DNA of 11,607 nucleotides from Acidobacteriota bacterium (GCA_021827255.1 JAKAWO010000066.1:1-11607); one strand, 5' to 3'; numbered from the stretch's first letter, positions 1 to 6,378 are shown. Made by a program: numbers and translations. Notes: a model not told the origin generated them from the sequence alone.

Positions 1-552
1 ACCGATCGCGCCCTGCCTTACCCGATCATGACTCTACATTCAACCCACTGGCCGCAGTTTCCGCCTGACCCCTGGGGCAAAAACGAGCAAATTTTCTGGC
101 CGCTGCCGCCGCTCGAATCGGCCGAAATCAATCCGGTGGCGGCGCTGGTCGTGAAACTGACCGGGATGTACGCGGCGCTTGACTCAGAACCGCTGCGCGT
201 CACTGGCCTCAGTGGATCGAGCTACCAGCTCAAAATTGACGGGCAATCGGTGGGGACGTTTTTCAAGGGCCAGCTTGCGCGAGGCATCAACCTCGCCCAA
301 TACGACACGCCCATGATGCAGCAAGCCGATAATGTGCTGACGCTCGTCTGGCATCGCGTGGATATCCGCTTTTACGGATGGCGGGCCGTTCAGGTGCCGC
401 TCCAACACGACGGCTCGGCGGGCGTCCAACCGGCGGTCTCAAGACTCCTCGGTGCGCTTGACCAGGAGCAGGCGGACCTGATCCGCCAGGCGCGCGCCGC
501 CGCCCAGCCCGTCGCGCATCATTACCAGCTCGCGCCCGCCGTCGGCCTGTAG
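1..552 (+). CDS. GDSL/SGNH-type hydrolase, C-terminal part only (5' end outside window)
   Basis: The frame is open from base 1 (TDRALPYPIM...) to the TAG at 550-552, so the ATG at 28 is probably internal and the gene begins upstream. About 183 residues are visible. They match, from memory, the C-terminal domain that follows the catalytic SGNH domain in a family of secreted lipase/acylhydrolase-like proteins of Acidobacteriota and Planctomycetota. Landmarks are RVTGL, YQLKIDGQSVGTF, the DTPMMQQA stretch, then FYGWRAVQVPL and a helical end (LDQEQADLIRQARAAAQPVAHHYQL). The catalytic Ser, Asp and His are not in this part, so enzyme activity is inferred from family only. It converges on pnp, 184 bases away. 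Confidence 0.7.
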   Translation, partial: TDRALPYPIMTLHSTHWPQFPPDPWGKNEQIFWPLPPLESAEINPVAALVVKLTGMYAALDSEPLRVTGLSGSSYQLKIDGQSVGTFFKGQLARGINLAQYDTPMMQQADNVLTLVWHRVDIRFYGWRAVQVPLQHDGSAGVQPAVSRLLGALDQEQADLIRQARAAAQPVAHHYQLAPAVGL

Positions 553-584
553 GGCGGCAAGGAGCCTTGAGTTTTAAGCGGGCA

Positions 585-620
585 GCGGCAGCACGGTTTC
601 TGTGCCGCGCGTTTCTTTCC
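585..620 (+). terminator. Weak candidate terminator after the GDSL hydrolase gene
   Basis: GCGGCA (585-590) and TGCCGC (603-608) can pair around a 12-base loop. The stem is followed by a short T-rich run (GTTTCTTTCC, 611-620). It sits 33 bases after the hydrolase stop codon, in the right place to end that transcript. The stem is short and the T-run is interrupted, so this is tentative. Confidence 0.3.
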
Positions 621-648
621 ATCCCCGAGGTGATTTGGCAGGGGGAGC

Positions 649-672
649 CCACGGCACACGCCCCTGCCGTGG
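649..672. repeat. Perfect 8-bp inverted repeat between convergent genes
   Basis: CCACGGCA (649-656) and TGCCGTGG (665-672) form a GC-rich 8-bp stem with an 8-base loop. It lies 65 bases beyond the pnp stop codon on the pnp side of the convergent spacer. No T-run follows on either strand, so it is not a classical intrinsic terminator. It could protect or mark the pnp mRNA 3' end. Confidence 0.4.
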
Positions 673-736
673 CAACTTCGCGTGGCAAGAAATTACCGCC
701 CTCAACCGCCTGGCCGCGCCGGGCGATTCCGGGTGG

Positions 737-2884
737 CTAATTCGACTCCTGCGAAGGCTCGCTGTGAGCGTGAGGAGGCCCGCCAGCCAGCGGCGCGGCC
801 TTGGCTCGCTGGTCGCGCAGCACCGCTTTGCGACTGAGACGAATCTTGTTGCCTTCGATAGAGATGACCTTGACGAGGATCTGGTCGCCCTGCTTCAGCT
901 CATCGCGGATGTCGCGGATTCGGTGCTCAGCGACTTCGCTGATGTGGAGCAGCCCGTCGGTGCCGGGGAAGATTTCGACAAAGGCGCCGAAATCCGCCAA
1001 CCGCACTACCTTGCCCAGATAGGTCTTTCCCAACTCCGCTTCGGCCATCAGATCATGGATCATTTTGATGGCTTTGTTCGCCGCCGTCTCATCGGTGGCG
1101 GCCACGTTGACCCGACCGTCGTCCTCGACGTCAATCTTGGCGCCCGTCTGCTCCACGATGCCTCGGATCACCTTGCCGCCGGGCCCGATCAGCTCGCCGA
1201 TCTTGGTGCGGCTAATCTGAAGCGTGTAAATGTGCGGCGCGTAGGGCGAAATCGCAGGACGCGGCTCCGGCAACGCTTCGAGCATCTTGCCCAGCACGTG
1301 CAAGCGCGCTCTTTTGGCCTGCGCCAGCGCCTCCGACATGATGGGCGCCGTAATGCCGGCGATCTTGATGTCCATCTGGAGAGCCGTGATGCCGTCCTTG
1401 GTTCCAGCGACTTTGAAGTCCATGTCGCCGTAATGGTCTTCGGCGCCGGCGATATCCGTCAGGATGGCATAACGCTCGCCTTCCTTCACTAACCCCATGG
1501 CGATGCCCGCGACCGGAGCCTTGATCGGGCAGCCCGCGTCCATCAGCGCCAGGCAACCGCCGCAGACCGTGGCCATCGAGGATGACCCGTTCGATTCCAG
1601 AATGTCCGACACCACGCGGACGGTGTAAGGGAAAGCGGCCTCGTCCGGGATCATAGCCAGCAAGGCGCGCTCCGCCAGAGCTCCGTGGCCGATTTCCCGC
1701 CGTCCCGGCCCGCGCAGGAAACCCACTTCGCCCACGCTAAAAGGCGGGAAGTTGTAATGGAGCATGAAGCGCTTGAAGGACTCGCCCTCGAGCACGTCCA
1801 GGCGTTGCATGTCTTCCGCCGTCCCCAGCGTAGCCGTCACCAGCGCCTGCGTCTCACCGCGCGTGAACAATGCCGAGCCGTGGGTGCGCGGCAGCAGGCC
1901 CACTTCACAGCTGATCGGCCGAACTTGATCGAAGGCGCGGCGGTCGGGCCGCTGCCCTTTCACCAGCACCGCCTCGCGGAACAGCTTCTCGTAGAGGGCG
2001 TCGAACGCCTCGCCCGCGGCGCGCCGCCGGGCCTCGTCCTCCTCCGGATAACTCTCGACCAGCGCTTGGCGGATTTCACTGATCTGGTGTTCGCTCTCCA
2101 GCTTGGATCGCCTCGAGGTATCCATCGCCTCCACCAAAGCGGCTTCGACCTTGCCGCGCACTTCTTTTTTCATCGCTTCATCGCGCGCCGGAGGGGTGAA
2201 CTCCCGCTTGTGGATTCCGAGGCGCCGGAACAGTTCCTTTTCAGCGGTCACGATCTTGCGGATTTCCGTGTGAGCGTAATGAATCGCATCGCTCACCGTT
2301 TCCTCGGCCACCTCGTTCGCCGCCGCCTCAACCATGATGATGGCCTCTTCGCTTCCGGCCACGACCATGTTGAGCAGGCTGGACTTGGCCTCCGCGTAGG
2401 TCGGATTGGTCACGTAACGGCCATTGACCAAAGCGACCCGCACGGCGGCGATCGGCGTGGGGAAAGGAATGTCCGAAAGGTAGAGCGCCGCCGCGCCCGC
2501 CACTACGCCCAAGATATCCGGATTGTTCTCTGTGTCCGCCGAAAGGACCATCGCGATGACTTGGGTTTCATCCTTATATCCTTCGGGAAACATCGGACGA
2601 ACTGGCCGGTCAATCAGCCGGCTGGTGAGAATTTCTTTCTCCGTCGGACGTCCTTCGCGCTTGAAGAAGCCTCCCGGAATTTTTCCCGCCGCGTAGGTAT
2701 ATTCACGGTAATCCACGGTCAGCGGAAAGAAGTCAATGCCCTCGCGAGGATTGGTCGAGCAGGCCGTCGCCAGGACCACCGTGTCGGCGTATCGAACGTA
2801 AGCCGAACCATCGGCCTGCTTGGCCAGCCGGCCCACTTCGATGGTCAGCGTTGACTGCCCCAAGGGGATGCTGATTTGCTCCAT
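737..2884 (-). CDS. pnp: Polyribonucleotide nucleotidyltransferase (PNPase)
   Basis: This 715-residue protein has normal PNPase length. It degrades RNA 3'-to-5' by phosphorolysis in the cytoplasm and usually works as a trimer, often with RNase E-type degradosomes. Domain order is as expected: a first RNase PH core with FFKREGRP at 73-80, an all-helical linker at about 205-310, and a second catalytic RNase PH core. That core has GSALFTRGETQ at 336-346 and the active-site stretch DHYGDMDFK at 483-491, where D483, D489 and K491 correspond to E. coli D486, D492 and K494. Then come a KH domain with the GPGG loop at 567-570, an S1 domain at about 618-688 and a short tail. The ATG at 2884 has GGGAGGA 11-12 bases upstream, slightly long spacing. 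It lies downstream of rpsO in the classic rpsO-pnp order, but an intrinsic terminator separates them, so pnp expression depends on read-through or its own promoter. Confidence 0.98.
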   Translation of the reverse strand: MEQISIPLGQSTLTIEVGRLAKQADGSAYVRYADTVVLATACSTNPREGIDFFPLTVDYREYTYAAGKIPGGFFKREGRPTEKEILTSRLIDRPVRPMFPEGYKDETQVIAMVLSADTENNPDILGVVAGAAALYLSDIPFPTPIAAVRVALVNGRYVTNPTYAEAKSSLLNMVVAGSEEAIIMVEAAANEVAEETVSDAIHYAHTEIRKIVTAEKELFRRLGIHKREFTPPARDEAMKKEVRGKVEAALVEAMDTSRRSKLESEHQISEIRQALVESYPEEDEARRRAAGEAFDALYEKLFREAVLVKGQRPDRRAFDQVRPISCEVGLLPRTHGSALFTRGETQALVTATLGTAEDMQRLDVLEGESFKRFMLHYNFPPFSVGEVGFLRGPGRREIGHGALAERALLAMIPDEAAFPYTVRVVSDILESNGSSSMATVCGGCLALMDAGCPIKAPVAGIAMGLVKEGERYAILTDIAGAEDHYGDMDFKVAGTKDGITALQMDIKIAGITAPIMSEALAQAKRARLHVLGKMLEALPEPRPAISPYAPHIYTLQISRTKIGELIGPGGKVIRGIVEQTGAKIDVEDDGRVNVAATDETAANKAIKMIHDLMAEAELGKTYLGKVVRLADFGAFVEIFPGTDGLLHISEVAEHRIRDIRDELKQGDQILVKVISIEGNKIRLSRKAVLRDQRAKAAPLAGGPPHAHSEPSQESN

Positions 2885-3058
2885 AGTTATCTCATTCCTC
2901 CCTCTCGCGCGCCGCCTGCCGAAGCCCAGCCTCGCCCTGTCCCTCCGAAGGTGTAACCCCGGCGGACGGCCCGCTCATTCGTCTTCATTACCGGAAGCTG
3001 GCTGCGAGACGAGAAGCCGCAGGGAAGATCCCCTCGATCACCCACGGTCGCCGTCGGC

Positions 3059-3097
3059 AAAAGAAAAAACGGCCTGCCTCCGCGCGGAGGCAGGCCG
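3059..3097 (-). terminator. Strong intrinsic terminator between rpsO and pnp
   Basis: Bases 3070-3097 form a perfect 28-bp palindrome (arms CGGCCTGCCTCC and its complement, central GCGC). Read on the minus strand, the hairpin is followed at once by TTTTTT-C-TTTT (3069-3059). It lies 58 bases after the rpsO stop codon. The plus strand has no T-run after the hairpin, so it acts only on rpsO transcripts. A terminator at this place is also known in the E. coli rpsO-pnp operon. Confidence 0.9.
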
Positions 3098-3155
3098 CTC
3101 AACTCCGATCCCAGCTTGCCGTTGGAATATTCCCTGCTCGTCTTCCACAATCGGG

Positions 3156-3425
3156 TTACTTGCGAATGCCCAATCTCTCGATGACCTGTTGGTACCGTTG
3201 AGTGTCGCTCCGCCGCAAATATTCCAGCAGACGCTTCCTTTTGCCGACCATGATGAGCAGGCCGCGCCGCGAGGCGTGGTCCTGACGATGGCTCCGGAAG
3301 TGCTCGGTCAAATAGGAAATGCGTTCGCTCAAAAGAGCGATCTGGACTTCGGGTGACCCGGTGTCCTTCGGGTGGGTCGCATACCCTTCAATAACCTTGG
3401 TCTTGGACTCGCGGGCCAGTGGCAT
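3156..3425 (-). CDS. rpsO: Small ribosomal subunit protein S15
   Basis: The 89-residue product is the normal length for S15 (uS15), which binds 16S rRNA in the central domain and starts platform assembly. The family hallmarks are clear: the N-terminal helix with DTGSPEVQIALLSERI at 21-36, then HFRSHRQDHASRRGLLIMVGKRKRLLEYLRR, the rRNA-contacting H, D and R/K region, and a C-terminal helix ending in LGIRK. The ATG at 3425 is preceded by GAGGAG (3440-3435) at 9 bases. A terminator follows and then pnp. In E. coli S15 represses its own translation through a 5' pseudoknot. I cannot identify an equivalent structure in the leader here. Confidence 0.97.
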   Translation of the reverse strand: MPLARESKTKVIEGYATHPKDTGSPEVQIALLSERISYLTEHFRSHRQDHASRRGLLIMVGKRKRLLEYLRRSDTQRYQQVIERLGIRK

Positions 3426-3473
3426 TCGCTCCGACTCCTCTTTTTTCTCGCTTGCTTCCTTCTTATCTTCTTT

Positions 3474-3503
3474 AGCCTATCACGATTCGGCCTCGCATGG
3501 CAA
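3474..3503 (-). promoter_or_regulatory. Candidate sigma70-type promoter of rpsO
   Basis: On the minus strand, TTGCCA (3503-3498) and TAGGCT (3479-3474) are 18 bases apart, about 50 bases before the rpsO ATG. The -35 is 4/6 consensus and the -10 keeps TA...T. A similar box (TTGTTC, 18 bases, TAGGCT) precedes the glycoside hydrolase gene at 5353-5324. This is a pattern match only. Confidence 0.35.
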
Positions 3504-3530
3504 AGAACTGTGGAGCCCGAGGCGCGTCAA

Positions 3531-3613
3531 CGGCTGCGAAGAGGACACCTAGCCCGGCCTCACCATCGCCTCGTCCAAATTCTTCTTTCCCCTACGTGAC
3601 TTTGACGGAACCG
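3531..3613 (+). repeat. Copy A of an imperfect dispersed direct repeat
   Basis: This segment aligns with 6295-6378 in the same orientation. Shared blocks are GCGAAGAGGA, GCCCGGCCT, ACCATC, a CTTC-rich stretch with CCCC, and TTGACGGAAC, with small indels between. Copy A lies between the rpsO and tRNA-Leu promoters and holds no gene. Both copies can be read as a peptide of the form PGLTI...F.P....DGT, which is either coincidence or the trace of an old coding segment. Confidence 0.4.
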
Positions 3614-3616
3614 TCA
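3603..3616. repeat. 14-bp perfect palindrome upstream of the tRNA promoter
   Basis: TGACGGAACCGTCA is a 6-bp inverted repeat with an AA centre. It ends 17 bases before the -35 box of the tRNA-Leu promoter, a usual place for an activator site. It overlaps the end of repeat copy A, while copy B has lost the symmetry (TGACGGAACTGAGG). Function unknown. Confidence 0.35.
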
Positions 3617-3633
3617 TCAGTCCGCCGCTTGCC

Positions 3634-3663
3634 TTGACACGCCTGCAGATACGACTCCATAAT
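3634..3663 (+). promoter_or_regulatory. Near-consensus sigma70 promoter of the tRNA-Leu gene
   Basis: TTGACA (3634-3639) and CATAAT (3658-3663) are 18 bases apart: a perfect -35 and a 5/6 -10. Transcription would begin near 3670 and give a leader of about 66 bases before the mature tRNA, to be removed by RNase P. This is the strongest promoter-like match I found in the window. Confidence 0.7.
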
Positions 3664-3735
3664 CAAGACCTCAAATTACACGCAGACCTGCCCCCGCCGC
3701 GCGGCTGGCGTGAGGCCTGCGTCCGGCAAGCTTGA

Positions 3736-3819
3736 GCCGAAGTGGCGGAATTGGCAGACGCGCTACATTCAGGGTGTAGTGCCCGTCAGGGCGTGGAGGT
3801 TCGAGTCCTCTCTTCGGCA
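3736..3819 (+). tRNA. tRNA-Leu (anticodon CAG)
   Basis: This is a class II tRNA of 84 bases. The acceptor stem GCCGAAG (3736-3742) pairs with CTTCGGC (3812-3818), with discriminator A3819. The anticodon stem CTACA/TGTAG (3763-3767, 3775-3779) encloses loop TTCAGGG with anticodon CAG at 3770-3772, reading CUG. The long variable arm (GCCC...GGGC, about 3781-3792) is typical of Leu and Ser tRNAs. The T arm is GGAGG-TTCGAGT-CCTCT. No CCA is encoded (GAA follows), so it is added after transcription. No second copy of the tRNA 3' end was seen nearby, so there is no sign of an integrated element. Confidence 0.96.
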
Positions 3820-3859
3820 GAAGCCCCCAAAATGGCTGTGAGATTATTTTGAATCAATA

Positions 3860-3893
3860 GGCTATCAAATATAGCCCAGCTTGGTTACTGGGC
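3860..3893. repeat. Two overlapping, mutually exclusive hairpins
   Basis: GGCTAT (3860-3865) pairs with ATAGCC (3871-3876), and GCCCAG (3874-3879) pairs with CTGGGC (3888-3893). The arms overlap at 3874-3876, so only one can form fully. On the minus strand the second hairpin is followed by TATATTTGAT, so it could be a weak terminator for the glycoside hydrolase gene, whose stop is 106 bases before it. On the plus strand it lies about 40 bases after the tRNA. Confidence 0.35.
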
Positions 3894-3998
3894 GCTTGCG
3901 GGGCAAAATGATCGCTAACATTCCGGCCCGAAAAAAGGGGCGACGGCAACGGTCTTCCATTGCGGTGACGCACGCGAGGCTTGATTCAGCGCTTGCGG

Positions 3999-5291
3999 TT
4001 ACGGACTTGAGATCCCCTGGTGGATTCGCCAAGCGGCATGGTTGGCCCTTTGGACTCCACGCACAAACACCCGGTAAGGCTGATCGCCGTTGGTCACAAA
4101 GCCGTAATTGGAGTTTTCACCGTCAAAGCGGCCTTCCTTGGGTTCGTCGGACCACTGGAACCAGTGGTAGCCTACAGCTTCCGGAAGGCTTTCGAGATGA
4201 GTGACAAAGCTCGCGTAAGCCTTGGCGCGAGCCGCTTCGTTGGGCACTTTAGGTCCGGCGCCCTTGGTATTGGGCAAACCCGAATCGGTGGCGCGGAAAG
4301 CAAACTCAGTCACCAGCACCGGCCGATGGGTCAAACGGTAAACATATTCGACCAGCGGGCGCGGATCGAACGAATAGATGTTGATAGAAACCACATCAGC
4401 CGCCCGAGCGGCGCGGACCACGGGGGCCGGCGGGCGGCCGGCGAATCGCGCGCCCAGATAAAGATGATTCGGGTCGGCAGCATGAATGGCCCGCGCGCAA
4501 ACGGTGAAGTACCTCTTTGCCATTTTAGCTAGGAATTGGTTGGCATCTGCCTCGTACGCGGCGGTAGCCGCTTGCAACGGGAGGCTATCAAAGTTCTTGG
4601 CTTCGACGCCCCAGGCGCGGTTGAGCTTTTGGATGTCACCCTGATAGCGTCCTCGCAAGAACCGGACGGCGGCTTGCCGCCCCGGCGCATCGGGCGGCAT
4701 CTCTAGATACATCGCCAACATGTTTTCTTTGCCTCGCCAGTCCGGCCCCCAGCGCAACTCGTTGTCGCTGAAATAACCCAGCAGATCGGGGTCGTTCTTT
4801 CGCGGGGCGCATAGCTTCTGCGCAATCTGCAGGGCGGTCTGCTCGAACCGCGGAGCATAGACGTCAACCACCTTTCCGTGCTGCCAGTTGGCGCCCGACC
4901 TGGAGGCAATATCGAGATTGACCGTGTAGGGAAGGCCGCGGTCCCACAAGTCTCGTTCGGACCACGCCCCAATCGTATTGAATCCCCAAGCGCGCAATCG
5001 CTTGAAGGTGGCCTGAACCCATGCGCCGTGATTGGGGTAAATCCTTTCGATCGCCTGGAGGTAAGGGCAAGGGCCGGTGCCGCGAATCCGGTCCGGGCAG
5101 GCGCGAATGGCGTCCACGCCAGCGGAAAGCATCGGCTTTCCGGCCGGATCAATGAACCACCAAACGCCTTCGCGCTCCGCCACGCGATAGAAGCGCGGAG
5201 CCGCAGGCGAAGAGTGGGCTCTCCCGCGCACGCTCCACAGAATCGCGCCCAAAATCGAAATAGCTAGAACCGTCTTCGTCAGCTTAAGCAT
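3999..5291 (-). CDS. Secreted clan-A glycoside hydrolase, agarase-like
   Basis: A protein of about 430 residues with an N-terminal export signal: basic start MLKLTK, hydrophobic VLAISILGAILW, likely cleavage near GRA-HS. The rest looks like a (beta/alpha)8 barrel of the GH-A type related to beta-agarases (GH50-like). The probable acid/base Glu lies in GYFSDNELRWG (about residue 178) and the probable nucleophile Glu in RPVLVTEFAF (about 329). WFQWSDEP and RFDGENSNYGFV near the end recall annotated agarases. Four Cys remain after the signal; the close pair near 65 and 75 may form a disulfide. The substrate cannot be told from sequence; a neutral or algal-type galactan is one option. It stands alone, with no polysaccharide-locus partners. 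Start: GTG at 5294 and ATG at 5291 are adjacent; GGAGG (5299-5295) is 3 bases from the ATG and abuts the GTG, so ATG is preferred. Confidence 0.8.
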   Translation of the reverse strand: MLKLTKTVLAISILGAILWSVRGRAHSSPAAPRFYRVAEREGVWWFIDPAGKPMLSAGVDAIRACPDRIRGTGPCPYLQAIERIYPNHGAWVQATFKRLRAWGFNTIGAWSERDLWDRGLPYTVNLDIASRSGANWQHGKVVDVYAPRFEQTALQIAQKLCAPRKNDPDLLGYFSDNELRWGPDWRGKENMLAMYLEMPPDAPGRQAAVRFLRGRYQGDIQKLNRAWGVEAKNFDSLPLQAATAAYEADANQFLAKMAKRYFTVCARAIHAADPNHLYLGARFAGRPPAPVVRAARAADVVSINIYSFDPRPLVEYVYRLTHRPVLVTEFAFRATDSGLPNTKGAGPKVPNEAARAKAYASFVTHLESLPEAVGYHWFQWSDEPKEGRFDGENSNYGFVTNGDQPYRVFVRGVQRANHAAWRIHQGISSP

Positions 5292-5323
5292 CACCCTCCA
5301 CCGGCCTCGATTGGCGAGAGCCC

Positions 5324-5353
5324 AGCCTATCCCAACTCCGCCCAGGAGAACAA
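5324..5353 (-). promoter_or_regulatory. Candidate promoter of the glycoside hydrolase gene
   Basis: On the minus strand, TTGTTC (5353-5348) and TAGGCT (5329-5324) are 18 bases apart, about 32 bases before the start codon. The -10 hexamer is the same as the one proposed for rpsO. The match to consensus is partial. Confidence 0.3.
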
Positions 5354-5357
5354 GGCC

Positions 5358-5510
5358 ATGGGCCTTTCGGCGCGCGCCATCGAGGCGAAGGGCAAATGGC
5401 CGATGAACCTACCCACTGAGCGTGGTGGTACGAGGCAACCATTGTACAAATTTGGAATGACTAATATACAATACGGCACTTACCCGGAGATGACGGTGGC
5501 AGCGGCTTAG
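5358..5510 (+). CDS. Possible 50-residue small protein, unknown function
   Basis: An ATG at 5358 opens a 50-codon frame ending in TAG at 5508-5510, with AGGAG (5344-5348) 9 bases upstream, a good ribosome site. The product starts MGLSARAIEAKGKW and ends YPEMTVAAA. It is mildly basic, with no signal peptide, membrane segment or motif I recognise. It lies between the divergent glycoside hydrolase and response-regulator genes. Against it: the proposed regulator promoter (5442-5470) lies inside it, and its ribosome site overlaps the proposed hydrolase -35 box. It may be a leader peptide, a real small protein or chance. Confidence 0.25.
   Translation: MGLSARAIEAKGKWPMNLPTERGGTRQPLYKFGMTNIQYGTYPEMTVAAA
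5442..5470 (+). promoter_or_regulatory. Candidate promoter of the receiver-PilZ gene
   Basis: TTGTAC (5442-5447) and TATACA (5465-5470) are 17 bases apart, giving a leader of about 90 bases. The boxes also contain the arms of an inverted repeat, ATTGTA (5441-5446) and TACAAT (5467-5472). The local A+T content is clearly higher than the surroundings. Confidence 0.4.
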
Positions 5511-5553
5511 GAGGCAAGACTGGCTCCGAGTCAGGGTTTCATTGCCATGGGTG

Positions 5554-5559
5554 AAAGGA
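5554..5559 (+). promoter_or_regulatory. Ribosome binding site that sets the receiver-PilZ start
   Basis: AAAGGA is 8 bases before the ATG at 5568. The upstream in-frame ATG at 5547 has no such site at proper distance. The protein from 5568 also begins MPVKILLVE, the normal first strand of a receiver domain. Confidence 0.6.
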
Positions 5560-5567
5560 TTGTCGGC

Positions 5568-6311
5568 ATGCCGGTAAAAATTCTGCTTGTGGAAACCCAT
5601 GCGGGCGTGGAGAGCCTTATCTGCGAGACCACGCATTTGCTGCAATGGTGCGAAGTGGTCTCCCTCAACGAAAGTGGGAAGGCAGCCGATCTGCTGCAGC
5701 GGGCCAAATTCGACGGAGTGATCCTGGATGCGCAGATGCCTGCTCCCGACGGGTTTGAGTTAACTCAGATGATTCGAAAGGCGAGCCTCAACAAGGCCGT
5801 GCCGGTGGTCATGCTGACCGAGGACGAAGACATCGAAATCATGCGGAAGGGATTCAAGTCGGGCGTGACCTTCTTTATGACCAAGCCCGCCAGTCGCGAG
5901 CGGGTTTACGGGCTTTTTAATGCGATCCGAGGAGCGATGACCCGCGAGCGCCGCCGCCACGCGCGGCTCCCCTTGCGCACCAAGGTCACCTGCTGCTGGG
6001 GAGAGCATCAGGAGAATCGCTTCACCGGTGAAAGCCTGACGATCGGCGAGAGTGGCATGGCGTTTCACCCCTCGGGAGGGCTCGAAGTGGGGAAGGAAAT
6101 CACCTTGATGTTCGCTCTTCCCGAGCCGTTGCCAGACACGCCGCGCAATCGGCGTTCGATTTTCACGGAAAGTAAGGGCAGTCGAGAGGACCGGTTCCGG
6201 GCGATTGTCCGCTACCGCAACCCGCAAGAAGTTGTCGGCGTCGAGTTCCTTTCCATTCCACCCGTCTATCAGAGGGGCATCCAGGCCTTTATCAGCGGCG
6301 AAGAGGATTGA
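5568..6311 (+). CDS. Response regulator: receiver domain fused to PilZ domain
   Basis: This 247-residue cytoplasmic protein joins an N-terminal CheY-like receiver (about 1-122) to a C-terminal PilZ domain (about 125-247). Receiver: phospho-acceptor D54 in FDGVILDAQMPAPDG, switch T84 in VVMLTED and K106 in FFMTKP. The acidic pair after the first strand is reduced to one residue, E9-T10 (LLVETH instead of LVDD). PilZ: RRRHARLPL gives the RxxxR c-di-GMP contact (R129-R133), but the second motif, usually D/N-x-S-x-x-G, reads TIGESG (158-163) and has lost both D/N and S. A long basic loop (about 186-208) interrupts the PilZ barrel. It probably reads both a kinase signal and c-di-GMP, or has lost strong ligand binding. 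No histidine kinase or target gene is adjacent, so it looks like an orphan regulator. An upstream ATG at 5547 would add 7 residues. Confidence 0.88.
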   Translation: MPVKILLVETHAGVESLICETTHLLQWCEVVSLNESGKAADLLQRAKFDGVILDAQMPAPDGFELTQMIRKASLNKAVPVVMLTEDEDIEIMRKGFKSGVTFFMTKPASRERVYGLFNAIRGAMTRERRRHARLPLRTKVTCCWGEHQENRFTGESLTIGESGMAFHPSGGLEVGKEITLMFALPEPLPDTPRNRRSIFTESKGSREDRFRAIVRYRNPQEVVGVEFLSIPPVYQRGIQAFISGEED

Positions 6312-6378
6312 GGACGCTTTGCCCGGCCTGACCATCCCCGCCTACCTCTTCCTCCCCATAGCTCAACTTGACGGAACT
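6295..6378 (+). repeat. Copy B of the imperfect dispersed direct repeat
   Basis: Matches 3531-3613 in the same orientation. It begins within the last codons and stop of the receiver-PilZ gene (GCGAAGAGGATTGA), continues through GCCCGGCCTGACCATC and a CTTCCTCCCC stretch, and ends at TTGACGGAAC. Between the copies the core is well conserved but has indels of 1 to 5 bases. Confidence 0.4.

Noticed and set aside
602..2854. Long plus-strand ORFs of 296 and 389 codons opposite pnp (602-1492 and 1685-2854)
   Set aside because: They lie entirely or almost entirely antisense to a clear pnp gene, are Arg/His/Leu-rich and have no family motifs. They are expected by-products of high GC in the third codon position.
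2887..3150. 87-codon minus-strand ORF in the rpsO-pnp spacer
   Set aside because: It begins at the rpsO 3' end, spans the terminator hairpin and has a low-complexity Gly/Arg composition without motifs.
3736..3819. tRNA-Leu as an integration site of a mobile element
   Set aside because: No integrase gene and no repeated tRNA 3' end were found on either side within the window.
5509..5522. CTG at 5520 as a start for the receiver-PilZ gene, with AGGAGG 5 bases upstream
   Set aside because: CTG starts are very rare, and the added residues do not belong to a receiver domain. The ATG at 5568 fits the fold and has its own ribosome site.
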